DNA from: Pavlovales sp. CCMP2436
Lineage: Eukaryota > Haptophyta > Pavlovophyceae > Pavlovales
Direction of reading: 5' to 3'
NCBI GenBank assembly: GCA_026770615.1
Contig: MU631775.1
Coordinates: 24,333 to 61,926 of the forward strand
DNA length: 37,594 nt
Shown: in pieces, positions 1-9,579 of the stretch
Numbering within the stretch: position 1 is the first letter of the stretch
Layout: each line of letters begins with the position of its first letter
Notes under the pieces: model-generated
Told to the model about the DNA's origin: nothing
Databases searched by the model: none
Seen by the model: only the letters and a program-made list of their open reading frames with translations
Program-made: the position numbers and the translations under genes

Positions 1-1
1 C

Positions 2-1139
2 TTGCTCGCGACCGACGCCGTGAGCTCCTGCGCCGCGCATGTGGTCAGGTATTTTAATATAAATTAAATATTAAGACCTAAATTTCTTTTAGGTCTTAAT
101 AGAAATCTATAATATAATATAAACCGCTGGATCCCCCCCCCCTCATCTAACTACAACGCAATTTGACAACGATTCAACCCTCCACCCTCCCACCGCCCTC
201 TCCAGGTTGCGCGTGGACGCCGCTCGGCTGTGCGACTCTCTCGTCGACGAGCAAGTGCGTAATTTTGTCCCCGTCTTATTTACTTTTTTTCTTTTTTTTC
301 CTTTTTGCTTGACAGCAATCCACACTACCCCTCAAACTACTACATTAAGGCTGTGCGACTCCCTCGTCGACGAGCAAGTGCTTGTTTTTTTCCCGTTTTC
401 TTTACTTTTTCTCACATTTCCTTTTGACAGCAATCCACCCTTCGATCAGGCACTTTTTTCTTTTCTTTTTACTACGACTTACTTATAGAAAGGTGGGGCC
501 GCTGCGTGCAGGTGCGGTTTTTTTAAATTTTGAAACAAAAAAAACAAAAAAAACGAGCCCAGAGCGATCCGTGCTCCTGCCGTCGAGGAGCAGGTGCGTC
601 TTATTATTTTTGATTTTTCTTACTCATTTTCACGTTTATTTTTACATATTTTGTTGACAGCAATCCCACCCTGCTCCTACCGTCTGTACACCCTTAGCCC
701 TAACCCTATGCCCTCCTCCCCCCCTTCCCCGCCCCCGCCCCGCCGCTCTTAGACCACGGCGCTCTTCCACAAATGCGGCCTCTCCGCCAAGCTCGCGGCG
801 CTACAGACGGCGCGCGAGCAGCCGGGCGTGCAACTCGCCGCGATTCCGTCCCTCGAGCCCGCGGCGATGGCGGCGCTGATGCGCGGCTTCTACGCGCTTC
901 TCTACGGAACCTCCTCGGGCGCGAGCGGCTCCTCGCTGATGCCCGAGTGCGAGCGCGTGGCCGAGGAGGGGCTGCGCCAGCTCGTCGTCAGGCGGGTGAG
1001 CAGCAATGTGTCGCTCGCGCACCGCTCGCTGTTCGAGGCCATCTCCGAGCCGCACAACGGCTACGCCCAGGCCGAGCCGCACGTGGTGCTGCACACGCCC
1101 GCACAGGTGGACACGCTCCTAGACTGCATCGACGAGTGA
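2..1139 (+). CDS. COG6: Conserved oligomeric Golgi complex subunit 6, C-terminal exons (5' partial)
   Basis: COG6 belongs to lobe B of the COG tether, which captures retrograde vesicles at the Golgi. Three exons are visible: 2-48, 206-254 and 753-1139. The joins keep phase: AG|G across the first intron and CAA|ACC across the second. The exon 206-254 ends in DSLVDEQ, matching the family's D-T-L-hydrophobic-N/D-E-Q segment. The last exon continues with a CGLSAKL stretch and closes with a region aligning, from memory, with the COG6 terminus: AHRSLFEAISEPHNGY, then VLHTPAQVDTLLD, against VYAAVMNPINEY and ILHRSPQQVQTLL in animals. The stop is TGA at 1137-1139. The gene begins before the window. 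The second intron (255-752) holds extra copies of the donor junction, listed separately. The family call rests on recalled motifs, not a search. Confidence 0.82.
206..660 (+). repeat. Reiterated exon-end/intron unit in the last COG6 intron
   Basis: The end of the COG6 exon (GGCTGTGCGACT then CGTCGACGAGCAA followed by GTGCGT, donor after 254) is repeated at 349-377 with donor-like GTGCTT after 377. It recurs in weaker form at about 579-593 with GTGCGT after 593. Each is followed by a T-rich stretch and an identical acceptor-like GACAG|CAATCC, with AG ending at 315, 430 and 660. The unit thus includes an exon end, a short intron and an acceptor. The accepted last exon starts only at 753. Confidence 0.8.
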
Positions 1140-1729
1140 TAGAGTGAGCCCACTTGTGCTTCTGAGGAGGCGGAAGATGTGTCGTAGTCTAAATTTCTAT
1201 ATATCATAGCTCCTATACACGTTGCAAGGCGTGGCCGCGCCGCTACAGGCGCAACGCTGCGTTGCAGAACGCGGAAGGAGACACTGGCAATGTATGATGC
1301 CTACTGCCATTTCCTCTCCACATAGGAGGGATATTCAGCGATGGGGACGGTATACGTGTGCCCGGGGTGGACCCCTGAATCTGAGTGTTGTTTAATGTTG
1401 AGGTCGTCCAATGCGATCCTCATCCCGGAGACGGACGTTAACCTGTAAACTTACACACTCTGGCTCTAATATAAATGTATGGGGGAAGGGGCCGGGGGGG
1501 GGAGGAGTCGAAGACTTGTGTATATGTGCAGATGATCCACTATGGTTTATATTTAAAAATAAAACATCGTTAAAAAAAAGTACACCTTCACACGCGTCAA
1601 ACACACTCGTCTATAGATGCAGTCCACACGCCCAGTCCGGTCTTCCCTGTCTGATGATGAACGTGCAGGCTCTATAGCAGACAGCAGGCCAACCGGCGAC
1701 CGTAAAACTCGACTGCTCGAGCTGAGATT
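1140..1729. other. Gene-free intergenic stretch with a dispersed repeat
   Basis: This is the space between the COG6 stop and the end of the sulfotransferase gene on the other strand, so it lies between convergent 3' ends. No coding frame with convincing codon use is seen. It contains one copy of a dispersed repeat (1337-1440) and a short G run (about 1494-1501). Nothing else is recognised. Confidence 0.6.
1337..1440 (+). repeat. Dispersed two-block repeat, copy 1
   Basis: The block GGGGACGGTAT(A/C)CGTGTGC followed about 90 bases later by GACGGACGT occurs here and again at 7858-7954. The sequence between the blocks is only loosely similar. Both copies lie 3' of genes on the plus strand. The identity of the element is unknown. 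Confidence 0.55.
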
Positions 1730-3107
1730 TCATTCACCGAGCTGCGTGCAGCCGCTGGCCACCGCCTTCGCGCGCGCCTCGGGCCACTCGAACGCAGCGT
1801 TGCCGAGGAGGTCGGCGAGCTTGGCGTTGGGCTCGGTGTAGAGCTCCTCGAGGAGACACGCCGTCGCTTGCGGAATGCTGAGCGAGTGCGACATGCCGTG
1901 AGTTTTGTGCACGACACGCACGCGGGCTGGTGCACTGCCAGCGCTGCCACGACCCATGTAGGCAGCCAGCCTGTGGCCAAACGCGACGGGGTCGGCGTGC
2001 CAGTCCTCGATGCGTAGGACGAGCGCGTTGACTGGCAGCCTCTTTATGACGTAGTAGTAGCAGCCAAGCCCAAGAAGTTGCCTGTTGAGGGAGCAAACTC
2101 CCTTGGGCACTCGGCGAACATGCGCGCTGAACTCAGCAGGCACCGCAACGACAGGGAGGGAGCAATTGAACGCGAGGATGTTGTCGCCGTAGATGTGCAA
2201 CCCGTCTCGCACGGTGCCCTTGACTCTGGAGGGAGCGTTGCCGCAGACCCCAGCACGCGTAAACAGAAAGTCTGACCATGCCCGCGACGGGGGGTGGCGG
2301 AGAGTGACGATGAAACGGGCCGTGCGCGGCAGGATGCTCGCGAGTGCAGCGAGCGCGCTTGGCTGCGTGATCGTCTCTGGGCTCGACTCGACGTAATGCG
2401 CCCTGGTCTCGCAAGCTGGCCCTGCCAGCGTCTGATACAGCGATGTCCAAAGTACGAGCGGGTCGCGCCGAGGAGTCCACGCATCTGAAGCACTGCAATG
2501 GGCTGTGCCCGGGGCGATGTCTCTACAGCTTCTGTCGAAGACGCACCTGCTGGTCGAGCTGAGGAAGTGCGTCTCCTTCTGAGCTCGCTTGCCCGTGCAG
2601 AGGCTCACGCCATCGCCGGCGTCGGTCGAGCTGATGCTCATGCCAAAGCTGGTGGCCGCCGTCCCCTTGGCCGCCTGGACGACTGCAGAGACCGCCGCGT
2701 GCACGGAAGACTTATATCACAACGGGGGGGGGCAGAGAGAGGGAAGCCGTGAGCAGCAGTCTTCAGCCGGGAATCGTAGCAGTGAGGAGAGAGCACGCTA
2801 CCGTCCCGCACTTGCGCACGCCGATCACATACGTCGTCGGCAGGCAGTAGTGGTATTTGCCCGTCCCCCAGCAAGGCGCATCTCCGCAGCCCGAAGCGCG
2901 GTTGCCGCGGCTGACGGGAAGGGCAAAGGGCTGACCAAAACACTTGCGGTACTCGAGAAGGAAATTGTCCGCGCCGTCGTCCGGCGCGGAGTAGTTAGTC
3001 GGGCGGCGAAATACTGCGCCGAGCAGCGCGGGCGGGGCTGCGGCCGCAGCGGCAGCAGCAGCGGTCACGGCGGCGAGGAGGAGGAGCGGCCAGGTGGCCG
3101 CGCCCAT
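1730..3107 (-). CDS. Type II membrane sulfotransferase (heparan-sulfate-like family)
   Basis: Predicted to transfer sulfate from PAPS to a glycan or similar acceptor in the Golgi lumen. Two exons: 3107-2802 and 2674-1730, with a 127-base GTAGCG...CCAG intron that preserves phase, giving about 416 residues. The chosen ATG at 3107 is followed by an Ala/Leu-rich signal anchor (about residues 5-28). The 5'-phosphosulfate loop is visible as YVIGVRKCGT, split by the intron after GT. Then come KETHFL, YVESSPETI and the 3'-phosphate-binding stretch FIVTLRHPPSRAWSDF, which is close to the family form with Arg and Ser in place. The usual Gly of K-G-G-T is Cys here. Motif order and length suit the Sulfotransfer_1 family. 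Substrate cannot be told. An upstream in-frame ATG at 3206 would add 33 residues before the anchor and is less likely. Confidence 0.8.
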
Positions 3108-3216
3108 CGCGTCCACAAGCTGTAGCTCAGCTAGGGGGATGGGCGGCGCGCGCCTTGTCCGCGGGGGCTCGGGCTTCAGTGCACGCGCGGTTGCCTCACC
3201 TCGCACTGTGAATCAA

Positions 3217-3590
3217 GGCGCCAATATTTTTCCATTTTGGTATATAAGTTATGGTATTAATAGTTATTATTGCAATCGCGCCTTGAAATAGTTTTGAAAG
3301 ATGGTCGGAGTTAACTATCGCTCATAATTTCCGTGACCGCGCACTTGGTCGATCAGGCGTCGGCGCCCATTTTAATGGGTCCGGGGGTCGTACTGGGCCG
3401 ATCAGGTGTTGGCGCCAATATATTTTCCAGTGGGATATAAGTACTTGTTGTTTCGCGCCTTAAACAGTTTGAATAGATGGTCGGAGTTGGCTACTATCGC
3501 GTGTATTGCTGTGTCCGCGCGTTGGGCGATCAGGCAGCGGTTGGTTTCCATATATTTTTCGTGGTATAAGCTCAAGTATTAGTTATTGCT
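3217..3590. repeat. Degenerate tandem repeat with TATATAAG-like cores
   Basis: Units beginning GGCGCCAATAT or similar start at 3217, 3362, 3411 and about 3538. Full units share a (G/T)GGTATATAAG-like core, then CGCGCCTT, GATGGTCGGAGTT, an ACTATCGC stretch and an ending GATCAGG. The 3362 unit is truncated. The array lies just upstream of the sulfotransferase gene (minus strand), so its TATA-like cores could contribute to a promoter. That role is inference only. Confidence 0.65.
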
Positions 3591-3765
3591 TCTAGTCTAA
3601 ACCGAGGAAGGTCGTGTGTTGCAGTAACTATCGAGCATTTGGAGATATACACCAGGCCTCGTCACTCAACATGACAGTCGCACAACATGTGTGTGTGTGT
3701 GTGTGGTTGGGTGGGTGTTCTTCCTGAGCAGCGTGCGCCCCGTATATTTTGATGCTATACAAAGT

Positions 3766-3825
3766 GCAACGCAGCACTCAGCCCAGCACAACTTTTAGGA
3801 CAGTCAGACATCAGCTTGAATCCCT
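3766..3825 (+). repeat. Dispersed tRNA-like short repeat, copy 1
   Basis: The pattern GCAACGCAGCACTCAG, CCAGCACAACTT, GGACAGTCAGAC, CAGCTTGAATCCCT is shared with 14524-14585, 19781-19841 and, inverted, 19244-19288. The CTCAG block and the GCTTGAATCCC block are spaced about as far apart as the A and B boxes of a tRNA gene. A tRNA-derived SINE is therefore a reasonable guess. Confidence 0.6.
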
Positions 3826-5254
3826 TGCCGCCTTGGACTTGTCCAGCAGTAAGCGATTGCCGCCCTCGTTATTAGAACGAGACGGCTGGGCGAGCTGCGC
3901 ATTAGCGCACGTCATTCTAATTTTATACCTATTTGCAATATAAAGTGCATTACTTATTGCGCCGGTAGAGACTGTATTCGCAGTCTGACGGCAGTATTCA
4001 CCTATCAGGCAGAAGCCAGCGCGAGGATGCCTAATATTATGCCGGCGGGTGGACACGGGCATACACTCTTTCTAGACTCGCTGTGACCGCATGATAAATA
4101 AGATGGTGGTGGTGCTCGCCCTATTGCGAAGCGTTCCTGGTCGTCGGCTGCAAGAGTTGGGCGTACCACCAAGCGGGCAGTGGTATGCATGGTGAGCTGG
4201 TGTGGCCTGCCCAGCCCAGTCTCGCGCGATAGCATCCGAGTAGAGCTCGTCGATCGGCCGTAGCACCACCGTCGATCGGCCGTGGCCCCACCGTCACGTT
4301 AGACAGCTATTTACGTTACATCTGACGGGCGCACCCAGTCACTTCCCGTGCTGTATTGTCCTTGTTGTGCACACGAAGCAGTGCCGAAGCATTTGTTATA
4401 CTGTGAACTGACGACTGTGTGCGAACATGACTGTCGGCAGAACGGCGAACACATATAGGCAGCGTGTGCGGCTCCTGGAGACTGGCTGGGACAGGTATGG
4501 TGGAACTCATGCAGGGTGGAGCCCTCCCAGGCTCTCTCTTCGGATATCATGCATCACTCAGACACGCGCATGACTGCGTGCGAAGATCCTTGGGCGCTGC
4601 GAGGCGCGTGGATGATTGCATCGCCGCGCGCGCGGCCGGGAGGCTCGCCCGGCTCTTGCAGTGCCTCGGGATCGCGGGCAACAAGAAACCGTCGTGTTAA
4701 GAAAATGAGCCTCTTTTTTGCATCATGTTTGTATGTTATTTAAGCAAATTTAAGAATTTTTTATATGGTATTTGCTAAGAAACTCAGCCTCAGCCTCAAA
4801 AAGCGCCGATCTTATTGCCCGCGATCCCCTGTATTATGCACGCAAGCACAAAAGCGAGATTTGCTCCCGGAGCGGAACCACCGCACGCACTGCTCGACGC
4901 TGTGTGCGTCAAGAGGAAGTGCGCGAGAAGAGCGGGCAGAGGAAGTGCGCGAGAAGAGCGGGCCGCCATCGTGCGCATATACGTCCCCAGAGCTCCCACT
5001 ATTGAATGCGACTTTTGTCCGATTACGACCGCCCTTTTTATCAAAATACAAGCCATTGCTTGCAAGGTTATTTCGAATTACGGCTATTTGCACTATAAAC
5101 TACGCGGGGTCTGACGCTGTGGCCAAATTCAGACGTGCCGCGCCATGGACTCAGGTGCAGTTTGCCTTACGGGAGATTGGCTCGGACTGTCGCCGCGGCC
5201 TGCAAAGCTGCCTAGCTGCCACCGCAAAGTGTGGAGGCGGGGCCGAGTGCGACA
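3826..5254. other. Gene-free, repeat-containing intergenic DNA
   Basis: No frame here looks like a gene. Visible structures are a 22-base direct duplication (4249-4270 and 4271-4292, GTCGATCGGCCGT...), a 26-base direct duplication (4913-4938 and 4939-4964, GAGGAAGTGCGCGAGAAG...), and an inverted pair of GGGATCGCGGGCAA(C/T)AAGA at about 4669 (plus) and 4811-4829 (minus). The same word recurs near 15119. A TG microsatellite lies just before, at about 3689-3705. Confidence 0.55.
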
Positions 5255-6237
5255 TTACACGCGGGGCGTTTGCTGCGTGCTCGTATCGCGCGGCGGCGGC
5301 GCAGGGTCCTGCGGATAGGCCTGTGCGTATGCGGGGGCTGCCTGCTGATAAGGCTGCGAGTACGCCGGAGCGGGTTGCTGTTGCTGCTGTGCCTGCTGCT
5401 CGTATGACTGGACGTTGCGCTGCTCGTAATTCCCATATGACTGGACATTCCCGCCCTCCACGACGGTTGAGTTGACGACAGGGAAGGCTTCGACCGGCGG
5501 CTGCTGATAGAAGTCAGCAGGGCCGGCTCCAGGGCCGGGAAGAGTTGCGGCGTACTTCATCGCGGTAAGTGCCTTAAAGAAGGTGTACGCGGCGAAACAA
5601 TCTAGGCCACACACGAACACGACGTAAAGCCACGTCGTCCAAAGCAGCCCTGCGACGATCGACTTGACCTGCGCGATCGCCGCATCGCACTCTTCTTTGG
5701 TGACGTCGCCGCTGCAGCTGGCCCGCCCGAGCTCCCTTGAGACCACATCCCAGGACCAGATGATGAGCCACACGGAGATGAAGTGCATCAAGGCTGCGAT
5801 CGCGTTGAACGCGATCGCGGCAATGAGCTGGCACCTCCCATCCTGCCCGCGCTGCTGCGGGCCGCAGCACATGATGATCGAAGATGCGGCGCAGGTAAAC
5901 GCGACCCCGACAAAGGCAAGCGAGGTACCCGGGGACGAGGCGACGAGGGCGAGGGGGAAGCCGATGCCGACTAGGCCGACAAAGCTGGCAACGAAGACCG
6001 CATAGTTGAGCGAGTAGGCAGCCTGCAGCCAGAGATGCCCATGGGCGCAGGTAGCGGGACAGCGGGCAGTCAGCGCGGACCAAGAGCGCACGCAGCGGCC
6101 AGTGGTTGGGCAGGGCAGTCAGAGAGGGGCTGGGTCGGGCAAGAGGGAATCGTGCGCGCAGGCCGCTGCTCGCACTGTAGAGGCCATACCTGGTACTCGC
6201 GCGGGAAGTGGAGCCGCGCTGCAGAGCTGAGGCACAT
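5255..6237 (-). CDS. Four-helix membrane protein with Gln/Pro/Tyr-rich cytosolic tail
   Basis: Unrecognised at family level; the topology resembles MARVEL/synaptogyrin-type proteins. The main exon (6022-5255) encodes four hydrophobic segments: around NYAVFVASFVGLVGIG, SLAFVGVAFTCAASSI, LIAAIAFNAIAALMHF and LLWTTWLYVVFVCGLDC. A polar loop with two Cys lies between the third and fourth. A tail of about 90 residues follows, rich in Q, P, Y and A with YxQ-type repeats. A likely first exon at 6237-6190 begins with ATG, ends CAG|GTATGG, and joins in frame to the acceptor CTGCAG|GCTGCC at 6022, giving about 271 residues. The alternative is a single-exon start at 6091. A TTTAAA motif lies 63 bases upstream of the ATG at 6237. 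Divergent from the TFIIS-like gene. Confidence 0.62.
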
Positions 6238-6776
6238 GGCGGCTCTACCCTCCGCCAGCTTCTTCTCCGACGTCAGGCAGACAGGTAGCAGTTGGCCAGT
6301 TTAAAAAGACTGCGACCGGTGATATGAGAACGGACCACGCACGACGCTTGACGCGAGGGAGACGCTGCAGCGGAGGAGGGCGTGCGGACAAAAGACTCAC
6401 CAAGCTCCCCCTCGTATCGGGCCCTGCCCTGCGCCTCCCCAAGGGCTGCAGCCAACGCGCCTGGTTTAAATCGCCAGCAAGTTTGTCAATTTTAAAAACG
6501 ACGAGTTGCGGCGCGGAAGTTGAAGTTGGTGGTTGTGTCTCGCGCGCCTACCCGCCGCGTCCGCGAAGCCTCATCTACCCCATCGGCTGCCCGGGCTCGG
6601 GCTCGGACCGTCCCACGTCCGAGCTCTTGGAGTTAGAGACGGCTCGGAGGGGGCTCGGAAGCACGCAGTGACCACCTCGTCCTCCACGACCTGGGCGTCG
6701 TCGTGCGGTTTGAGCCCATCCACCTGGCCCCGGACCGCTGCCTTGGCCTCACAGTGCTCGTCACTGGCATCAACAG
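6238..6776. promoter_or_regulatory. Divergent intergenic region with TTTAAA motifs
   Basis: Region between the membrane-protein gene (minus) and the TFIIS-like gene (plus). The palindrome TTTAAA occurs at 6300-6305, 6465-6470 and 6491-6496, twice followed by (A)TCGCC or AACG. The same motif clusters in the other divergent region (16876-17154). A core-promoter role is inferred from position only. Upstream non-coding or short coding exons of the TFIIS-like gene could also lie here, but none is clear. Confidence 0.4.
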
Positions 6777-7382
6777 ATGTCGGCCGTCTCCGAGTCCAAC
6801 GCCGCCGCCGCGGTTGACAAGCTCGTCCGCGCGCTGGAGGCTGCCGCGACATCCAGCGGCAGCATCGAGCTCTTTGCGCGCTCGTACTTGCGCCACATCG
6901 CCGAGTCGATCGAGGCCGAGGCGCGCGCCGCGGCCGGCGGGGCACTTGGACCCTACAGGGAGCGCGTGCGCTCACTTGCTTATAATATAAGCCGGAACCC
7001 GCCGTTGCAAGCCGCAGTCTGCCGGCGCGAGCTCGGCGCGACCGAGCTGTGCGCGCTTTCGCCCGCCGAGCTCGCCACTGAGGAGGAGCGCGTTTCTCGG
7101 AAGCGCGTTTCTCGCGAGCAGCTTCGACGATCCACGCGCAACGAGTGGGCCGACGCGCCGCGGGTGAACAAGCACCCGTGCCCGCGCTGCAGCTCGTGCG
7201 AGGACGTGCGGTACGAGCACGTGGGCGGGACGCGAGACATTGGCAAGGCCGAGACTTGGGGTGGCGGTGGCGGGGCCAACGACACGGACAACACCATCCG
7301 CTTCGCGTGCCAGGTTTGCGGGCACGACTGGTGCGCAGAGACCATCGAGCTTGACATGGCGCGGGACTACACGGGCAGATAA
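6777..7382 (+). CDS. TFIIS-like transcription elongation factor with divergent zinc ribbon
   Basis: TFIIS rescues stalled RNA polymerase II by stimulating transcript cleavage. The 201-residue ORF holds the TFIIS central domain: the YRERVRSLAYNISRNPPLQAAVC stretch aligns with the family's Y-K-x-R-x-R-S-x-x-x-N-L-K-D-x-K-N-P-x-L-R. A helical segment with LSPAELATEEE follows (family: M-x-x-E-E-M-A-S-x-E). The C-terminal zinc ribbon has CPRC and CQVCGHDW, including the conserved G-x-x-W. The loop between the two Cys pairs is long and Gly-rich (about residues 153-173), and the usual Q-T-R-S-A-D-E-P-M-T with its catalytic Asp-Glu is not present. The N-terminal LW domain is missing, so an upstream exon may exist. 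Stop TAA at 7380-7382. Confidence 0.78.
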   Translation: MSAVSESNAAAAVDKLVRALEAAATSSGSIELFARSYLRHIAESIEAEARAAAGGALGPYRERVRSLAYNISRNPPLQAAVCRRELGATELCALSPAELATEEERVSRKRVSREQLRRSTRNEWADAPRVNKHPCPRCSSCEDVRYEHVGGTRDIGKAETWGGGGGANDTDNTIRFACQVCGHDWCAETIELDMARDYTGR

Positions 7383-7431
7383 CACGGCGTGTAAAAATTG
7401 TCCTGCAAAAAGAAAAAGAAAAAAAAAGAGC

Positions 7432-7800
7432 TTACTCGTCGTGCACAAAGTGGTTCATGCAAACGGAGCAGTCCGTCGGCTCGCACACAGTGGGCAGCGG
7501 GCACGGCAGGCAGACCTCCGCCCCCGCCGCCACCTCCGCCGCCGTCTCCAAGCTCGCCGCGCGCGCGGAGTCGGCTGCGGGCCTCTTACGCGTCCCCCGA
7601 ATAGTCCGGAAATTACCGGACTCGCCCGCAATCTCTCGGACTCCTTTCCCGCCCTCCGCGGCATCAGCTGGCCTGGGCTGCGCGCTTGCCATGGGCGGCG
7701 GCTCTGGCGCGGCCCCGGCCTTGGCCCCGGCCTTGGCCCCGGCCTTGCCCTGCCTGGTCTTGGCCTGCAGGTGCGTGCGGAGGCTTTCGAGCAGATCCAG
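7432..7800 (-). CDS. Hypothetical protein, Cys-rich C-terminal exon
   Basis: Not recognised. The open frame runs from a good acceptor (GTGCGCAG|CTGG at 7800, minus strand) to TAA at 7432-7434, 122 residues with GC-rich third positions. It begins with a short amphipathic helix (LDLLESLRTHLQAK) and then a Lys/Ala/Gly repeat (GAKAGAKAGA) made by a 12-base tandem repeat at about 7719-7747. It ends with four clustered Cys plus His (CLPC, then CEPTDCSVC and HFVHDE), which could bind zinc. It lies tail to tail with the TFIIS-like gene, only 49 bases away. Upstream exons would overlap the 7.8-8.3 kb region and are not seen. Confidence 0.4.
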   Translation of the reverse strand: MDLLESLRTHLQAKTRQGKAGAKAGAKAGAAPEPPPMASAQPRPADAAEGGKGVREIAGESGNFRTIRGTRKRPAADSARAASLETAAEVAAGAEVCLPCPLPTVCEPTDCSVCMNHFVHDE

Positions 7801-8358
7801 CTGCGCACGTAACGGTTTTTTAGGCCATTACAAATACGGGCACGTTGATCAGCCTTAGCGGTGGGGACGGTATCCGTGTGCGCTGCAAAGGTCCCTTGAC
7901 CCGAGCGTTTTTCTCAACGCTTGGGTCATGTGGAGATCTGTCAGGGGACGGACGTATTTCTAAATTCTAGATATTTACAAACAGTGAGCTGCGGGTGAGT
8001 TTACGTTCCGAATAAAATAACTTATCAAATATAATATGACATGATTTGAGTGAACTTATTACAATACTATTGCTGTCACAATTATCGTGATAATTATGTC
8101 CGGTTTAAGGCTCAGCTGTACATGTGGCGGTTACAGGCGGTTACGGGTGGAAGGAGGAGGAGGGGGTTGTTACCTTTTCGTTCTTCGAATTCATTTCTTC
8201 GAACTCATTTCTTCTGTCTGCTTCCAGTAGCAACTCGTAACTCACAACTCACAACTCACAATGGTGGAGAACGAACTGGAGGTATCCATCAGAAGCACTC
8301 AGAATAAACAGTAAATACGCAATTAACAATAACTAAATAATAACAACTCGTAACTAAC
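7801..8358. other. Gene-free flank of the Copia element
   Basis: No gene is seen. It contains the second copy of the two-block dispersed repeat (7858-7954) and a hairpin-forming stretch around 7898-7927 (GACCCGAGCGTTTTTCTCAACGCTTGGGTC). Close to the Copia insertion is a run of short AACTC/AACTCAC repeats. The element's target duplication is one of these AACTC words. Confidence 0.5.
7858..7954 (+). repeat. Dispersed two-block repeat, copy 2
   Basis: GGGGACGGTATCCGTGTGC is followed 85 bases later by GACGGACGT, as in 1337-1440. Located 3' of the TFIIS-like gene. Function unknown. Confidence 0.55.
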
Positions 8359-8363
8359 AACTC

Positions 8364-8682
8364 TGTCGGGAGCCCAAGTGTTTCACACACTTTGGCTCTG
8401 TCCGGTTCGCCATTGGACTGCCCAGATTTTAATATTCCGGGCTCAGCTGCCGTCTCAACTCCTCTACGGCTGCTCTCGACGCCTCTTCAGCTCTCTTGTC
8501 AGGGTCTCTTACTTACTAAGAGACCTTGTGACACAGCTTCAGACCACCTGCTCTGTGTCGTATGTATCGCCCTACGCCTCTTAGCTGTTCCTGCTCTCTC
8601 GTTAGCCGCTTCACCGCGACTCGGACTCGATCCCCCCCCTAGCTCTCGCTGCAGGTCTACCTCGCACTCTCGCATCTTAACA
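8364..8682 (+). repeat. 5' LTR of the Copia element
   Basis: 319 bases, beginning TGTCGGGAGCCCAAGTG and ending CTTAACA. The last A of the LTR is the first base of the gag ATG at 8682-8684. The next bases TGG start the likely primer-binding site. Compared with the 3' LTR it has an extra GTCT near its end. Confidence 0.93.
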
Positions 8683-9579
8683 TGGTGGACCTTCAGGGCT
8701 TCGAGTTCCACGGAGGCGCGTCGGCAGGGTCGCGCTTCAACCACTTCAAGCTGCTCGACCCGGCCCACTTCCGTATCTGGGTGGCGATGCTTCTCACGTA
8801 CATGCAGTCGGACGAGAAGATCGACCTCTCGTGCGTCTTCACTAAGCCGCCCCCCTTCGACCCGCTCGAGGCTGACCCCGTGATCGTCTCCCTCTACTAC
8901 CCCGACCCCGAGGCGATCAGCGATGACGGCAAGCAGATCTACCCGAAGGGCGAGGCTGACCCCGCCTTCGTCAAGGCGGTCAAGGAATACCACCGTATGC
9001 TTACCTCGCAGTGCAAGGCCCAGGACATCATCACCCAGGCCATTGACCAGCGCATCCTCACGCATGTCATGCACAAGGCCTACGGCGCCAAGCGCGGCAG
9101 CTCCGTCTCGCTGTCTCTGGTTTTCAAACTCTCAAGGACCACTGCGTCGGCCTCTCCGGCACGTCCAAGGCCGCCTCTATGCTCAATCTCATCTCGCTCC
9201 AGCGCTCGCACAGGGAGAGCGCGCTCCAGTGGCTCGACCGCGTGCAGCGCGCCTTCAATTCCATCTCGCACCTTCCCTTCAAGCTCGAGGATCTGATCCT
9301 GTTCATTTCGCTGCGCGGGCTTGGCGAATCTTACTCCTCGCTCGTGCAGTCGACCATCAACGACCCCGTCAATGAGCGGCGTCTCGCTTCTGACGTCCTC
9401 GCGACTTTGCGCGAGAACCTCGCCGCCATCACGATGCTCTCCAACACCAACGTCGCCGACAGGCGCAGCGTGAACGTGATCACTTATGGCGCGGACTCCA
9501 ACCGCAGCTCCAACAACTCGCGCGGCGCGGCGCGTGGCGGGCGCGGCAACCTCGCGCAGGACGGGCGCGGTAGCGGTTG
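8682..9579 (+). pseudogene. Copia Gag (capsid/UBN2-type), frameshifted
   Basis: Starts at the ATG that straddles the LTR edge (MVDLQGFEFHGG). The first frame (8682 to about 9115) carries a helical capsid-like region. The reading then passes to the +2 frame near 9105-9120, where DHCVGLSGTSKAASML and the UBN2-like ALQWLDRVQRAFNSI and ISLRGLGESY segments follow, up to a basic Arg/Gly-rich stretch near 9520. A second shift, at the C run near 9581-9586, moves into the frame used by the rest of pol. A single indel at each point would restore continuity. One programmed shift cannot be excluded, but two different shifts suggest decay or sequencing error. Confidence 0.75.
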
